From: Syntrophales bacterium
Lineage (GTDB): Bacteria; Desulfobacterota; Syntrophia; Syntrophales; UBA2210
Direction: 5' to 3'
Assembly: GCA_030655735.1 (NCBI GenBank)
Contig: JAUSPK010000126.1
Coordinates: 1-7,914, forward strand
Length of the DNA stretch: 7,914 nt
In this document: positions 1 to 7,439 of the stretch, piece after piece
Position numbering within the stretch: position 1 is the stretch's first letter
Layout: the number at the start of each line of letters is the position of its first letter
Translations under genes and position numbers: made by a program
Notes under the pieces: model-generated
The model's input: only the letters and a program-made list of their open reading frames with translations
Told to the model about the DNA's origin: nothing
Database searches by the model: none

Positions 1-1129
1 GACCCTCAAGGGGTTTCATGAAGGATAGAGTGTAGCACCCGATATCACCCGTCACAAACACCTTCAGCTTTCCAAGGACATAGAAAAGCCCCCTGTGTGG
101 GCAGCCTGGGCAGAGATTCGGGGGCCTCTGGGGAAGCGAGAGGGCCGGCAGTTCTACCCCTACCACCTTGTTACTTGTAACGCCAGCCTCCACGACACCG
201 GGATCAAATTCGCCCGTATAGGGGAATACCTCCTTGCCGATAACCTCTATCCCCATCGCCCGTACCTGCTCCTCGATAAAGGGGTCAAGTTCTTCAACTA
301 CGTATATCTTGTCCACCTTCGAGGCAAACTCCCTGATCAGGCCCGAAGGGAGGGGATGAACCATGCCCAGCTTGAGGTAGGAATAATTGGGGAACGCGTC
401 CTTTGCATAGTTATACGGCATCCCGGCTGTTATGATCCCCACCCGTGTATCGTTGATCTCCATTCGGTTTTCCGGGAAGGTCTCCGCGAACGTGCGGAGC
501 CTTTCCATCCTCTTTTCCACCTCGATCCTTCGCTCCCGCGCCTTAGCGGGGACCATCACATACTTTGACGGATCCTTGCGGACATCCCTTTTTTCCGTCT
601 TGGCCTGAGGTTCTTCCAGATCAACGACGGATTTGGAGTGCGAGACCCGTGTGGTGGTCCTGAGGAAGACCGGGGTGTCAAACTCCTCACTCATACTGAA
701 GGCGATCTTTATGAATTCCTTTGCCTCGCCACTGTCCGACGGCTCCAGCATCGGGATCTTGGCGGCCCTTGCGTAGTTCCTGTTGTCCTGCTCATTCTGG
801 GAGCTGTGCATGGAGGGATCGTCCGCACTGATGACAACCAGTCCTCCCTCTGTACCCGTGTAGCTTGCGGTGAAAAGAGGGTCTGCAGCCACGTTGACTC
901 CTACATGCTTCATGACCACCAGGGCACGTGCCCCTCCCAGGGCGGCCCCTATTCCCACCTCGAGTGCCACCTTCTCATTCGGCGACCACTCGGCGTAGAC
1001 ACCATCATATTTTGAAAACGCCTCCATTATCTCGGTGCTCGGCGTTCCGGGGTACGCGGAAGCAAAGGTAATGCCATCCTCATACGCCCCCCGAGCTATT
1101 GCCTCATTTCCTGACATCAATGCTTTCAT
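1..1129 (-). CDS. iorA: Indolepyruvate:ferredoxin oxidoreductase alpha subunit, N-terminal 376 codons (partial at left edge)
   Basis: By family, IorA with IorB oxidatively decarboxylates indolepyruvate and related aryl-pyruvates to aryl-acetyl-CoA in the cytoplasm, using thiamine diphosphate (TPP) and Fe-S clusters and reducing ferredoxin. The frame is open from ATG at 1129 to the window edge. The N-terminal pyrimidine-binding domain shows YPGTPSTEI (26-34), SPNEK (49-53) and MKHVGVN (72-78). The TPP-binding domain begins with the cysteine motif CPGCPHR (340-346) and the GDIGCYT TPP/Mg motif (361-367). Family members are roughly 580-640 residues, so the rest of the TPP domain and the C-terminal ferredoxin-like cluster domain lie off the left edge; iorB may follow. 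A short GAGG (1137-1134) sits only 4 bases before the ATG, a weak ribosome site. The gene starts 57 bases after the TPR gene with no convincing terminator between, so it is probably the distal part of the same operon. No frameshift or internal stop was seen. Family identity is firm; the exact aryl-pyruvate preference is inferred. Confidence 0.93.
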   Translation of the reverse strand, partial: MKALMSGNEAIARGAYEDGITFASAYPGTPSTEIMEAFSKYDGVYAEWSPNEKVALEVGIGAALGGARALVVMKHVGVNVAADPLFTASYTGTEGGLVVISADDPSMHSSQNEQDNRNYARAAKIPMLEPSDSGEAKEFIKIAFSMSEEFDTPVFLRTTTRVSHSKSVVDLEEPQAKTEKRDVRKDPSKYVMVPAKARERRIEVEKRMERLRTFAETFPENRMEINDTRVGIITAGMPYNYAKDAFPNYSYLKLGMVHPLPSGLIREFASKVDKIYVVEELDPFIEEQVRAMGIEVIGKEVFPYTGEFDPGVVEAGVTSNKVVGVELPALSLPQRPPNLCPGCPHRGLFYVLGKLKVFVTGDIGCYTLSFMKPLEG

Positions 1130-1186
1130 ATCGCCTCATGTAACCATTCTGACTGATTTTTGTTTCTTTCTTTTGAAACCTTTGTT

Positions 1187-1882
1187 CTACTGGGCAAGGG
1201 CCGCTATCTTTCTCTTTATCAGCATCTCCGCGAGAGGATCTTTCGTATTCCCTGCGGCCTTGCGGTAGAATTCCAGGGCATCCTTCTGCCTCCCCATCCT
1301 CTCGTATATCCGTGCGATATTGGCATAATTGATATACTCAAATCGTGTTCCCTGTAAGCGTTTGTTGGAATCTTCAAAGGATTTCAAGGCATTGTCATAA
1401 TCTTCAATCTCTTCGTAGCAATAGCCTAACCCATGATAGGCAAGGGCGGTCAGTATATCATTGTTCCCTGACCGTTTCAGGAAGGTCTTATAAGCCGTGA
1501 TGGCCTTTTCCGTATCGTCGATATTGGAGTAGAGGTTCCCCATATTATAGAAGGAAAGCGTGGCCGCATGGCTGCTCGGGTACTCTTTAACAAGCTCCTC
1601 GTATATCTGGACGGCCTTCAGATACCCACCCCTTCTTTCTTCTTCAGGGCTGCCCTGTGAGGAGTACGCAGCATACGCCGATGAATACAGACTCTGGGCC
1701 TTGTTTTCATAGTTCAAACGGTAAAAGTACCACGCCCCGGCCAGGATGATGATCAGGAGCACGGCCGCCGCGCCCAGATAAAACTTCTCTCTGTGCTCGG
1801 ACAGGTACTGCAGGGCATGCCACCCGATAGTGTGAAATTCATCTGGCTGTTCCAACTCTTTCTTTGTCATCTTATCCGCCAT
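1187..1882 (-). CDS. YfgM-like tetratricopeptide repeat protein with N-terminal membrane anchor
   Basis: This 231-residue protein has a charged cytoplasmic-looking head (1-33), one hydrophobic segment (about 34-54, rich in A, V, L and I) and then TPR-type helical repeats. Three clear repeats lie at about 106-138, 144-176 and 180-212, with a degenerate one at about 63-101. There is no signal-peptidase site, so the predicted topology is N-in with the repeats outside the cytoplasm. Layout and length match YfgM (about 206 residues in E. coli), an inner-membrane partner of the SecYEG translocon and periplasmic chaperones, and the closing PLAEMLIKRKIAALAQ resembles the YfgM C-terminus as I recall it. 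The start is ATG at 1882, preceded by AGGAGG with 6 bases of spacing. It follows the thioesterase gene by 12 bases and precedes iorA by 57. A role in envelope protein assembly is inference; it could instead be a generic TPR scaffold. Base composition looks less GC-rich than recG (line 1381-1440 is about 38% GC by hand count). Confidence 0.8.
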   Translation of the reverse strand: MADKMTKKELEQPDEFHTIGWHALQYLSEHREKFYLGAAAVLLIIILAGAWYFYRLNYENKAQSLYSSAYAAYSSQGSPEEERRGGYLKAVQIYEELVKEYPSSHAATLSFYNMGNLYSNIDDTEKAITAYKTFLKRSGNNDILTALAYHGLGYCYEEIEDYDNALKSFEDSNKRLQGTRFEYINYANIARIYERMGRQKDALEFYRKAAGNTKDPLAEMLIKRKIAALAQ

Positions 1883-1894
1883 TCAAGGCCTCCT

Positions 1895-2305
1895 TTATTG
1901 CTCTCCGTTTATCTTATCCACTATGTGCTTCGGCGCTCTTACGATCTTCCCTTCCTTGCTTGTAAAGGGATGGAGCGTAAATCCCTCGGCAAGAATCCGC
2001 TCTTTTTCCTGATCTCGTATCACATAATCAAACCGTACGCTGGCCCGCCTGATGCCGGTTATCTCTGTTTCGATCACCACTATCTCATCATATTTTGCAG
2101 GCAAAAGGTAGTGGCAGCCTACCTCTACTACCGGAAGATAATATCCAGACGTTTCAAGTCCCGAATAAACGATGCCAATCTCACGCATCAGCTCCGACCG
2201 GCCTATCTCAAACCATTTAAGGTAGTTGGCATAGTAGACTATGCCCATGGCGTCCGTATCGGCATATCTCACTCTTATTTTGTACTCACCCTTCTTTTTC
2301 AACAA
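1895..2305 (-). CDS. YbgC/FadM-type hotdog acyl-CoA thioesterase
   Basis: This 136-residue protein belongs to the 4HBT hotdog-fold thioesterases, which hydrolyse acyl-CoA or acyl-ACP thioesters in the cytoplasm. The signature is YADTDAMGIVYYANYL (14-29): the aspartate at 18 aligns with the catalytic Asp of YbgC (DTDAGGVVYHA in E. coli), followed by the helix containing FEIGRSELMR. Length is normal for the family (about 130-140). There is no early ATG. The start is a TTG, either 2305 or the adjacent TTG at 2302, with GGAGAGGG (2314-2307) just upstream; both choices place the catalytic Asp near residue 17-18. The first 20 bases overlap the 3' end of the phosphoglycerate-mutase-like gene in another frame, which points to translational coupling. 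In E. coli ybgC sits in the tol-pal cluster; here no tol genes are visible, but a TPR membrane protein follows 12 bases downstream. The natural substrate cannot be read from the sequence. Confidence 0.9.
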   Translation of the reverse strand: MLKKKGEYKIRVRYADTDAMGIVYYANYLKWFEIGRSELMREIGIVYSGLETSGYYLPVVEVGCHYLLPAKYDEIVVIETEITGIRRASVRFDYVIRDQEKERILAEGFTLHPFTSKEGKIVRAPKHIVDKINGEQ

Positions 2306-3515
2306 ACCCTCTCCAGTCTTTCATGAAATAATCCATCATCAGATGGCCCGGAGAAACCACAATGCCCGTATCATGCGCGGAGGCCTCCTCATAGGGGCTG
2401 CCCTTTCCGATATTCTCCCCGTCGACGGAAGATAACACCGCGAATGGGCTGGGATCAGATGAATGAGTCTTTAGTTCTATCGGTGTCGGGTGATCGCTCA
2501 GAACCATAACCCTGTAATCTCCCAGGGTGTCTATTCCCTCCAGCACCGATCCTACGACCTCCCGGTCAAAGGCCTCGATGGCCTGTATTTTCCCCTCTAT
2601 GTTCCCCTCGTGCCCCATCTCATCGGGCGCCTCTACGTGCAGGAAGACGAAATCACCCTCTCGGAGATACTCTAGCGCCCTGTCAGCCTTTCCCCGGTAG
2701 TTGGTGTCGGTGTACCCGGTCGCGCCCTCGACGGGGAGAACCTCGAGGCCCGCGTAGATCCCGATCCCCCTCAACAGATCGACGGCGGATATGATCCCCC
2801 CTCTGATCCCGTACCGGCTGGTCATGGGTTCCATCGCAGGCGCCCTCCCCTCTCCCCATAACCATATGGAATCAGATGTCTTTTTACCTTTTGCCGTTCG
2901 CTCGCGGTTTACGGGATGATCTTTTAGTATGACTTGCGAACGCTCCATGAGCCGCCTGATCTCTTCCGATCCTTTTCCCTTCGGAAACCGGCCGGTGATC
3001 GTCATCCCGGTAATGTCGTGAGGAGGAATGGTCTCCAGTGAGACGGGACCGCCCTTATATACCATCAGGTGGCGGTATCCGACACCGGGATAAAATTCGA
3101 TAACCGGCGAACCCAGCTGCGCGTTGAGGCTCTCCACAATCTGCCGGGCCTCTCCGGACGATATATGGCCGGCGGTAAAATCCTCCATAACCGTCTCCCC
3201 CGCCGCCGGAGCGAAGGTTACGAGATTGCAGCGAAAGGCCACATCATCGGGCGACAGGGCTACCCCCATGCTCGCCGCCTCAAGGGGCGCGCGCCCTGTA
3301 TGGTAAACCGTCGGATCATACCCCAGGACAGAGAGGTTTGCCACGTCGCTTCCGGGCGTAAAACCGGCGGGAATAGTATCGATCAGCCCCAGCGTCCCTT
3401 CCGCCGCTATCCGATCCATATGGGGTGTATGGGCGGCGTGCAGGGGGGTCTTCCCCTGCAGCTCGGGGAGTGGGTAGTCCGCCATCCCGTCACCCAGCAG
3501 TACAATATACTTCAT
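2286..3515 (-). CDS. apgM: Archaeal-type cofactor-independent phosphoglycerate mutase family protein, candidate homoserine kinase
   Basis: This 409-residue protein is a member of the alkaline phosphatase superfamily, aPGM branch (usual length about 400). The full metal and phospho-acceptor set is visible: D9 in LLGDGMAD, the catalytic serine S56 in TPGSDVANLSVLGYDP, the DxxxH pair D298/H302 in HVEAPDEMGHEG, D341-H342 in LSDHPTP, and H381 in AHDTG. The protein is therefore probably an active phosphotransfer enzyme. Two roles are possible. One is interconversion of 2- and 3-phosphoglycerate in glycolysis. The other is phosphorylation of homoserine: a subgroup of this family is catalogued as proposed homoserine kinases in organisms that have hom and thrC but lack classical thrB. 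The gene favours the second role by position, because its ATG overlaps the hom stop by four bases (ATGA, 3515-3512), the arrangement for coupled translation of pathway partners. No strong ribosome site lies right before the ATG, consistent with coupling. Family call is firm; the homoserine kinase role is inferred. The symbol names the family only. Confidence 0.9.
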   Translation of the reverse strand: MKYIVLLGDGMADYPLPELQGKTPLHAAHTPHMDRIAAEGTLGLIDTIPAGFTPGSDVANLSVLGYDPTVYHTGRAPLEAASMGVALSPDDVAFRCNLVTFAPAAGETVMEDFTAGHISSGEARQIVESLNAQLGSPVIEFYPGVGYRHLMVYKGGPVSLETIPPHDITGMTITGRFPKGKGSEEIRRLMERSQVILKDHPVNRERTAKGKKTSDSIWLWGEGRAPAMEPMTSRYGIRGGIISAVDLLRGIGIYAGLEVLPVEGATGYTDTNYRGKADRALEYLREGDFVFLHVEAPDEMGHEGNIEGKIQAIEAFDREVVGSVLEGIDTLGDYRVMVLSDHPTPIELKTHSSDPSPFAVLSSVDGENIGKGSPYEEASAHDTGIVVSPGHLMMDYFMKDWRGFVEKEG

Positions 3516-4840
3516 CTCAGCGACTCGTCCTCTATCCTGATCAGTATCGTCTTTCCGAACACAACGTCCTCAAGGGTGTTATCTATCTCTTCCAGCGCCA
3601 TGCGAACGTTCTTCTCCCGCGCCTTGTACGTTGTGACGACGATGGGCACCCCCTGATCCTTGTCGAAATTCTTTTCCTTCTGGATGACAGATGATAAGCT
3701 GATATCGTGTTTCCCCAGGATTCCCGATATCTGGGACAGGACACCGGGACGGTCAACCGCTGAGAATCTGAAGTAATAATTTGTCAGGACATCATCCATC
3801 GGGAGAAGGTCTATATCTTCGATCTGGTCTTTCTTGTAGGAGCGCAGAGGGACCCTCCTCCAGGTCCCCACCATGATATCCCTCGAGATATCGATCAGAT
3901 CTCCCACAACCGCACTTGCGGTCGGCATCATGCCGGCGCCCTGGCCGTACAGGAAGACCGAACCGGAGGCATCGCCCATCAGGTGAAAGGCGTTGAAGTT
4001 TCCGTTGACGCTGGCCAGTATGTGGTCAAAGGGGATCATGGTCGGATGTATCCGCGCCTCTATGACATTCCCCCGTCTGATCGCGATGGCGAGGAGCTTG
4101 ATGGTGTACCCCAGCTCCCCCGCGAACTCTATATCGAGCGGGCTTGTCTTCGCTATCCCCTCCCGGTAGATATCATCCAGGGGCACCCTCTTTCCATAGG
4201 ACAGTGACAGGGTTATCGCGAGCTTGTGGGCGGTATCGACCGCCTCGATGTCAAAAGTAGGATCTGCCTCGGCAAATCCGAGGGCCTGCGCGTCCTTGAG
4301 TACGGATTCGAAGTCCTTCCCCTCGCTGGTCATCCTCGTCAGTATGTAGTTGCAGGTCCCGTTCATGATCCCGAAGACGGAGTCGATATTGTTCCCCGCG
4401 AGGCTCTCCTTCAGTGTTTTTATGATCGGGATCGTCCCCCCTACGCTTGCCCCGAAGCCGATATTGATCTTCTCGTTATCGGCGGCGTCGAATATCTCAT
4501 TTCCGAAGGTGGCTATGAGCGCCTTGTTCGCGGTGACCACGTGCTTTCCCCTGCGTATAGCCTCCAGGACGATCGTCTTCGCGTGGGTATACCCTCCTAC
4601 CAACTCGACGACGATAGAGATCTCCGGGTCGGTCAGAACCTCCTGTACGTTCGTTGTGAGTATCTTCCGGTCGACCTCGACCGGCCGCGGGGTCTCGATA
4701 TCGATATCGGCTATCTTTTTGATAACCAGTCGCGCGCCCAGGCGCTTCCGTATGAGTTCATCGTTGTCCTGCAGCAGTTTAACAACGCCACTGCCGATGG
4801 TACCAAAACCGATTAAACCAACCGATATGTCCTTACTCAC
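3512..4840 (-). CDS. hom: Homoserine dehydrogenase with C-terminal ACT domain
   Basis: Hom reduces aspartate semialdehyde to homoserine with NAD(P)H, the branch point to threonine and methionine, in the cytoplasm. The 442 residues show in order: a Rossmann NAD(P) loop GLIGFGTIGSG (8-18); TANKAL with the conserved lysine K106; NGTCNYIL (160-167); and the substrate-site block GFAEADPTFDIEAVDTAHK (188-206), in which D202 and K206 match the catalytic Asp/Lys pair known from yeast homoserine dehydrogenase. A C-terminal ACT domain follows from about 355 (RFSAVDRPGVLSQISGIL), the usual site for feedback control by threonine. Length is typical for the monofunctional ACT-containing form; there is no aspartate kinase fusion. 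The start is GTG at 4840, supported by GGAAGGGG (4856-4849) with 8 bases of spacing. The gene follows recG by 90 bases and overlaps the next gene by four. A 15-base dyad upstream may regulate it. Confidence 0.97.
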   Translation of the reverse strand: MSKDISVGLIGFGTIGSGVVKLLQDNDELIRKRLGARLVIKKIADIDIETPRPVEVDRKILTTNVQEVLTDPEISIVVELVGGYTHAKTIVLEAIRRGKHVVTANKALIATFGNEIFDAADNEKINIGFGASVGGTIPIIKTLKESLAGNNIDSVFGIMNGTCNYILTRMTSEGKDFESVLKDAQALGFAEADPTFDIEAVDTAHKLAITLSLSYGKRVPLDDIYREGIAKTSPLDIEFAGELGYTIKLLAIAIRRGNVIEARIHPTMIPFDHILASVNGNFNAFHLMGDASGSVFLYGQGAGMMPTASAVVGDLIDISRDIMVGTWRRVPLRSYKKDQIEDIDLLPMDDVLTNYYFRFSAVDRPGVLSQISGILGKHDISLSSVIQKEKNFDKDQGVPIVVTTYKAREKNVRMALEEIDNTLEDVVFGKTILIRIEDESLR

Positions 4841-4877
4841 GCTGGCAACCCCTTCCGTTTTATAAAATCCCTGTTTG

Positions 4878-4892
4878 ATAGCAGACTGCTAT
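4878..4892. promoter_or_regulatory. Perfect 15-base dyad upstream of hom (candidate operator or RNA hairpin)
   Basis: ATAGCAG-A-CTGCTAT is a perfect inverted repeat with 7-base arms around one central base. It lies in the 90-base recG-hom gap, 37 bases before the hom GTG. As DNA it resembles an operator for a dimeric regulator; as RNA it would form a 6-bp stem with a 3-base loop. It has no following T-run, so it is not a standard terminator. A 10-base palindrome TTTTATAAAA (4858-4867) lies between it and the hom ribosome site and could be a -10 element, but no good -35 is spaced from it. Confidence 0.4.
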
Positions 4893-4914
4893 AACAGTTG
4901 CATAAAAGTTTCAA

Positions 4915-4935
4915 GGTTAAAGTTCGGAACTTACC
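4915..4935 (-). other. Hairpin overlapping the recG stop codon
   Basis: The recG TAA (4933-4931) is inside an inverted repeat. On the minus strand GGTAAGTT and AACTT-TA-ACC pair through five plus three base pairs, with a two-base bulge and a three-base loop (CCG). The stem is short and lacks a clean U-run, so it is at best a weak terminator or a processing and stability element between recG and hom. Confidence 0.3.
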
Positions 4936-7390
4936 CCGTCTTGGCGATCTCCAGACGGCTTTCCCACCGTCTCATCAGCACCTCTTTGAGCTCCGTGTGC
5001 TCCGGTTTCTCAAGGCCGGGATCCTTTTCAACCAGGAGGAAGGCCTCCTGGCGCGCCTCATTGAGCGTCGAGGCGTCCCTCAGTATGGACGCGACCCTGA
5101 AATCGGGGAGGCCGGACTGCTTGGTCCCCATGAATTCGCCGGGTCCCCTGATAAGAAGGTCCTCCTCGGCAATCCGGAAGCCGTCGTTCGTCTGCTCCAT
5201 CACCCGAAGCCGCTTTCTCGCGTCCGCGCTCCCTTGGTGCTGGGCGATCAGGGCACAATAGGAATCCAGATCGCTCCGCCCGACCCTGCCCCTGAGCTGA
5301 TGCAGCTGCGAGAGGCCGAACCGCTCCGCGTGCTCCACCACCATCAGGGAGGCCGTCGGGATATCGATTCCCACCTCGATCACCGTCGTGGAGACCAGTA
5401 TGTCCAGCTCACCGTTCTTAAAAACGGCCATGATCGCGTCCTTCTCTGCCCCTTTCATCCTCCCGTGGATCAACCCCACGCGCAGATCGGGAAAAATATC
5501 CTTTTGGAGGTGCGCGGCCATGCTCGTCGCATCCTTCAGACCGAGGGCCTCCGACTCCTCCACCAGGGGATAGACGATAAAGGCCTGGTTCCCCTTCCCC
5601 GTCTCCTTGCGGATGATATCGTACACCTTCTCCCGGCCCTTCTCATAGAAGACCTTCGTTTTTATGGGCTTCTTGCCGGGGGGCATCTCGTCGATCACCG
5701 ATATGTCCAGATCGCCGTAGACTGTCATGGCGAGGGTGCGCGGGATTGGCGTGGCCGTCATGACGAGAACGTCCGGATTAAGACCCTTCTCCCGGAGAGC
5801 GGCCCTCTGTACGACACCGAAGCGGTGCTGCTCATCGATCACGACAAAGCCGAGGGTTTTGAACGTAACCCCCTCCTGTATGATCGCGTGCGTCCCCACG
5901 ACGATCCCGATCTCCCCCGATTCGATCCCCTTTACGATCTTTCTGCGCTCGGCCGCCTTCATATTGCCTTTAAGGAGCGCCACCTGTATTCCCAGCTCCT
6001 GTGCCCACCCACTGATGTTATTGAAGTGCTGCGCCGCCAATATCTCCGTAGGGGCCATGATGGCCGCCTGGTAACCCGCCTCGCACGCGGTCACCATCGC
6101 TGCCATCGAAACGATCGTCTTACCGCTTCCGACATCTCCCTGGAGGAGCCGGTGCATGGGATGGGGGTGCGACATATCCGCCGTTATCTCTCTGATGACC
6201 CGGCTCTGCGCCCCGGTCAGCTCAAAGGGGAGGATATCATAAAACTTATTCACCAGGGGGCCGCCTGTCTCGAAGGAGATCCCCGGCTCAAACACGTGTC
6301 CCGTTCTCTTGAGGGCCATCCCCAGTTCAAAGAAGAAGAACTCGTCAAAGACGAGCCTCAGGCGCGCCGGAGATCGCAGGTCGTTGAGCGCCTCGATATC
6401 CTGATCGTGGTCGGGGAAATGGGCGTTTCGGATGGCATATCCGATATCAACGAGCTGATTTCTCCTGCATATCTCCTCCGGAATCGGGCTGGAGATGCAG
6501 TTGGAATACTCCGTGATAACCCGCATCATGATCCTCCTGATATACTTCTGATGCAGGCCCTCCGTCTCGGAATAGATGGGGACGATCCGCTTGAAGTGAA
6601 TAAGCTCGTCGTCGGTTTCGTCCAGTATCTCGTAATCCGGGTGCAGCATCTCCTTTCCGAGGAGAAACACCTTCACCTCCCCCGTCAGGATGATCCGCTC
6701 GCCCGGCTTGAACTTCTTTGCGAGGTAGGAAAAGTTTCCCTGAAACCACTTCGCGGTGATCAGGCTGGTTGTGTCGCTTATAGTCACCTCAAGAACGCGT
6801 CTGTTTCTATACCCCCGCACATTCACGTCCGTTATAGTCCCCATCACCGTCTCACGGGCGCCGACAGCCACGGAAAAGATATTCTGTATGTGCCTACGGT
6901 CTTCATATCTCCTCGGCAGGAAGTAGAGCATGTCCTCCACGTTCTTCAGCCCCTTCCTGCCAAGGAGCGTGGAGACCTTCGGGCCGACGCCCTTGACGTA
7001 CTGCACGTCGAGCGCAAGCTTCTTGAGGGATTCGGCCCTGTCCTCCGTTTCCTGAACAACCTGGACGGCGGGAAGCACCGGGGCCGGGTCGGCGCAGAGA
7101 GTCTTCAGCTCCCGTATGTAGACGAGGGCCGCGTCAATTCGCCCCCTGCGGTCTGGGACCGAAAGGGCGTCAAACCCCTGAAACGCCTTGTGGAGCTCGT
7201 CGAGCGTCCCTTCGGGAACCAAGCCCGGGTCTTCAAGGCAGGATGATGCGAAGGCGGCGGTCAACTCGTCGAGAAACCCTGACATGGTCCGTTCCAGATC
7301 CCTGACAATCGGGAGATTCTTGTAAGAATCCTTCGACAGGAAGATCAGCGGGTTTTCAATCTTATTCAGGACCTTCAGGACAGCTTCCAT
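4931..7390 (-). CDS. recG: ATP-dependent DNA helicase RecG
   Basis: RecG is a superfamily 2 translocase that binds branched DNA and regresses stalled replication forks. With ATG 7390 it has 819 residues. After an N-terminal extension of about 130 residues come the helix-hairpin-like VKGVGPKVSTLLGRKG (132-147) and the wedge (OB) domain beginning near DMLYFLPRRYEDRR. The helicase core has Walker A GDVGSGKT (418-425), the DEQH box (519-522), MTATPIPRTL and motif VI GRVGR (701-705), then a RecG-type tail with RGPGEFMGTKQSG. E. coli RecG is about 693 residues; extended versions are known in other phyla. The frame is open to a GTG at 7450 (839 residues), but that codon lies inside the predicted promoter, upstream of the expected transcript start. 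ATG 7390 has AGAGG with 8-base spacing, and what follows matches the usual extended RecG start (LNKIENPL). A TTG at 7393 is a minor alternative. This is the first gene of the presumed operon. No missing motif seen. Confidence 0.97.
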   Translation of the reverse strand: MEAVLKVLNKIENPLIFLSKDSYKNLPIVRDLERTMSGFLDELTAAFASSCLEDPGLVPEGTLDELHKAFQGFDALSVPDRRGRIDAALVYIRELKTLCADPAPVLPAVQVVQETEDRAESLKKLALDVQYVKGVGPKVSTLLGRKGLKNVEDMLYFLPRRYEDRRHIQNIFSVAVGARETVMGTITDVNVRGYRNRRVLEVTISDTTSLITAKWFQGNFSYLAKKFKPGERIILTGEVKVFLLGKEMLHPDYEILDETDDELIHFKRIVPIYSETEGLHQKYIRRIMMRVITEYSNCISSPIPEEICRRNQLVDIGYAIRNAHFPDHDQDIEALNDLRSPARLRLVFDEFFFFELGMALKRTGHVFEPGISFETGGPLVNKFYDILPFELTGAQSRVIREITADMSHPHPMHRLLQGDVGSGKTIVSMAAMVTACEAGYQAAIMAPTEILAAQHFNNISGWAQELGIQVALLKGNMKAAERRKIVKGIESGEIGIVVGTHAIIQEGVTFKTLGFVVIDEQHRFGVVQRAALREKGLNPDVLVMTATPIPRTLAMTVYGDLDISVIDEMPPGKKPIKTKVFYEKGREKVYDIIRKETGKGNQAFIVYPLVEESEALGLKDATSMAAHLQKDIFPDLRVGLIHGRMKGAEKDAIMAVFKNGELDILVSTTVIEVGIDIPTASLMVVEHAERFGLSQLHQLRGRVGRSDLDSYCALIAQHQGSADARKRLRVMEQTNDGFRIAEEDLLIRGPGEFMGTKQSGLPDFRVASILRDASTLNEARQEAFLLVEKDPGLEKPEHTELKEVLMRRWESRLEIAKTG

Positions 7391-7398
7391 CAATAGCG

Positions 7399-7403
7399 CC
7401 TCT
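7399..7403 (-). promoter_or_regulatory. Ribosome binding site deciding the recG start
   Basis: On the minus strand AGAGG ends 8 bases before ATG 7390, an ordinary spacing. The longer GTG start at 7450 has no comparable site and falls within the promoter, so this site supports the 819-residue RecG. Confidence 0.7.
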
Positions 7404-7439
7404 GTTTCATGGGAGTACAAGGAATGAATTCTCCAAGAG

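Noticed and set aside
95..1015. Plus-strand frames of 157 and 125 codons over the left end
   Set aside because: They overlap the clearly conserved iorA reading frame on the minus strand and their products show no family features; they are shadow frames.
1162..1179. GTTTC/GAAAC inverted repeat between the TPR gene and iorA
   Set aside because: A 5-bp stem with an 8-base loop followed on the minus strand by A-rich rather than T-rich sequence is not a terminator and is likely chance in a purine/pyrimidine-skewed spacer.
4898..7246. Plus-strand open frame of 782 codons antisense to recG
   Set aside because: Its codons are the exact reverse complements of recG codons, so it stays open simply because recG lacks TTA, CTA and TCA codons over this stretch, as expected in a GC-rich gene. 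The translated product is rich in R, L, H, P and D with no domain, and recG is unmistakable on the other strand.
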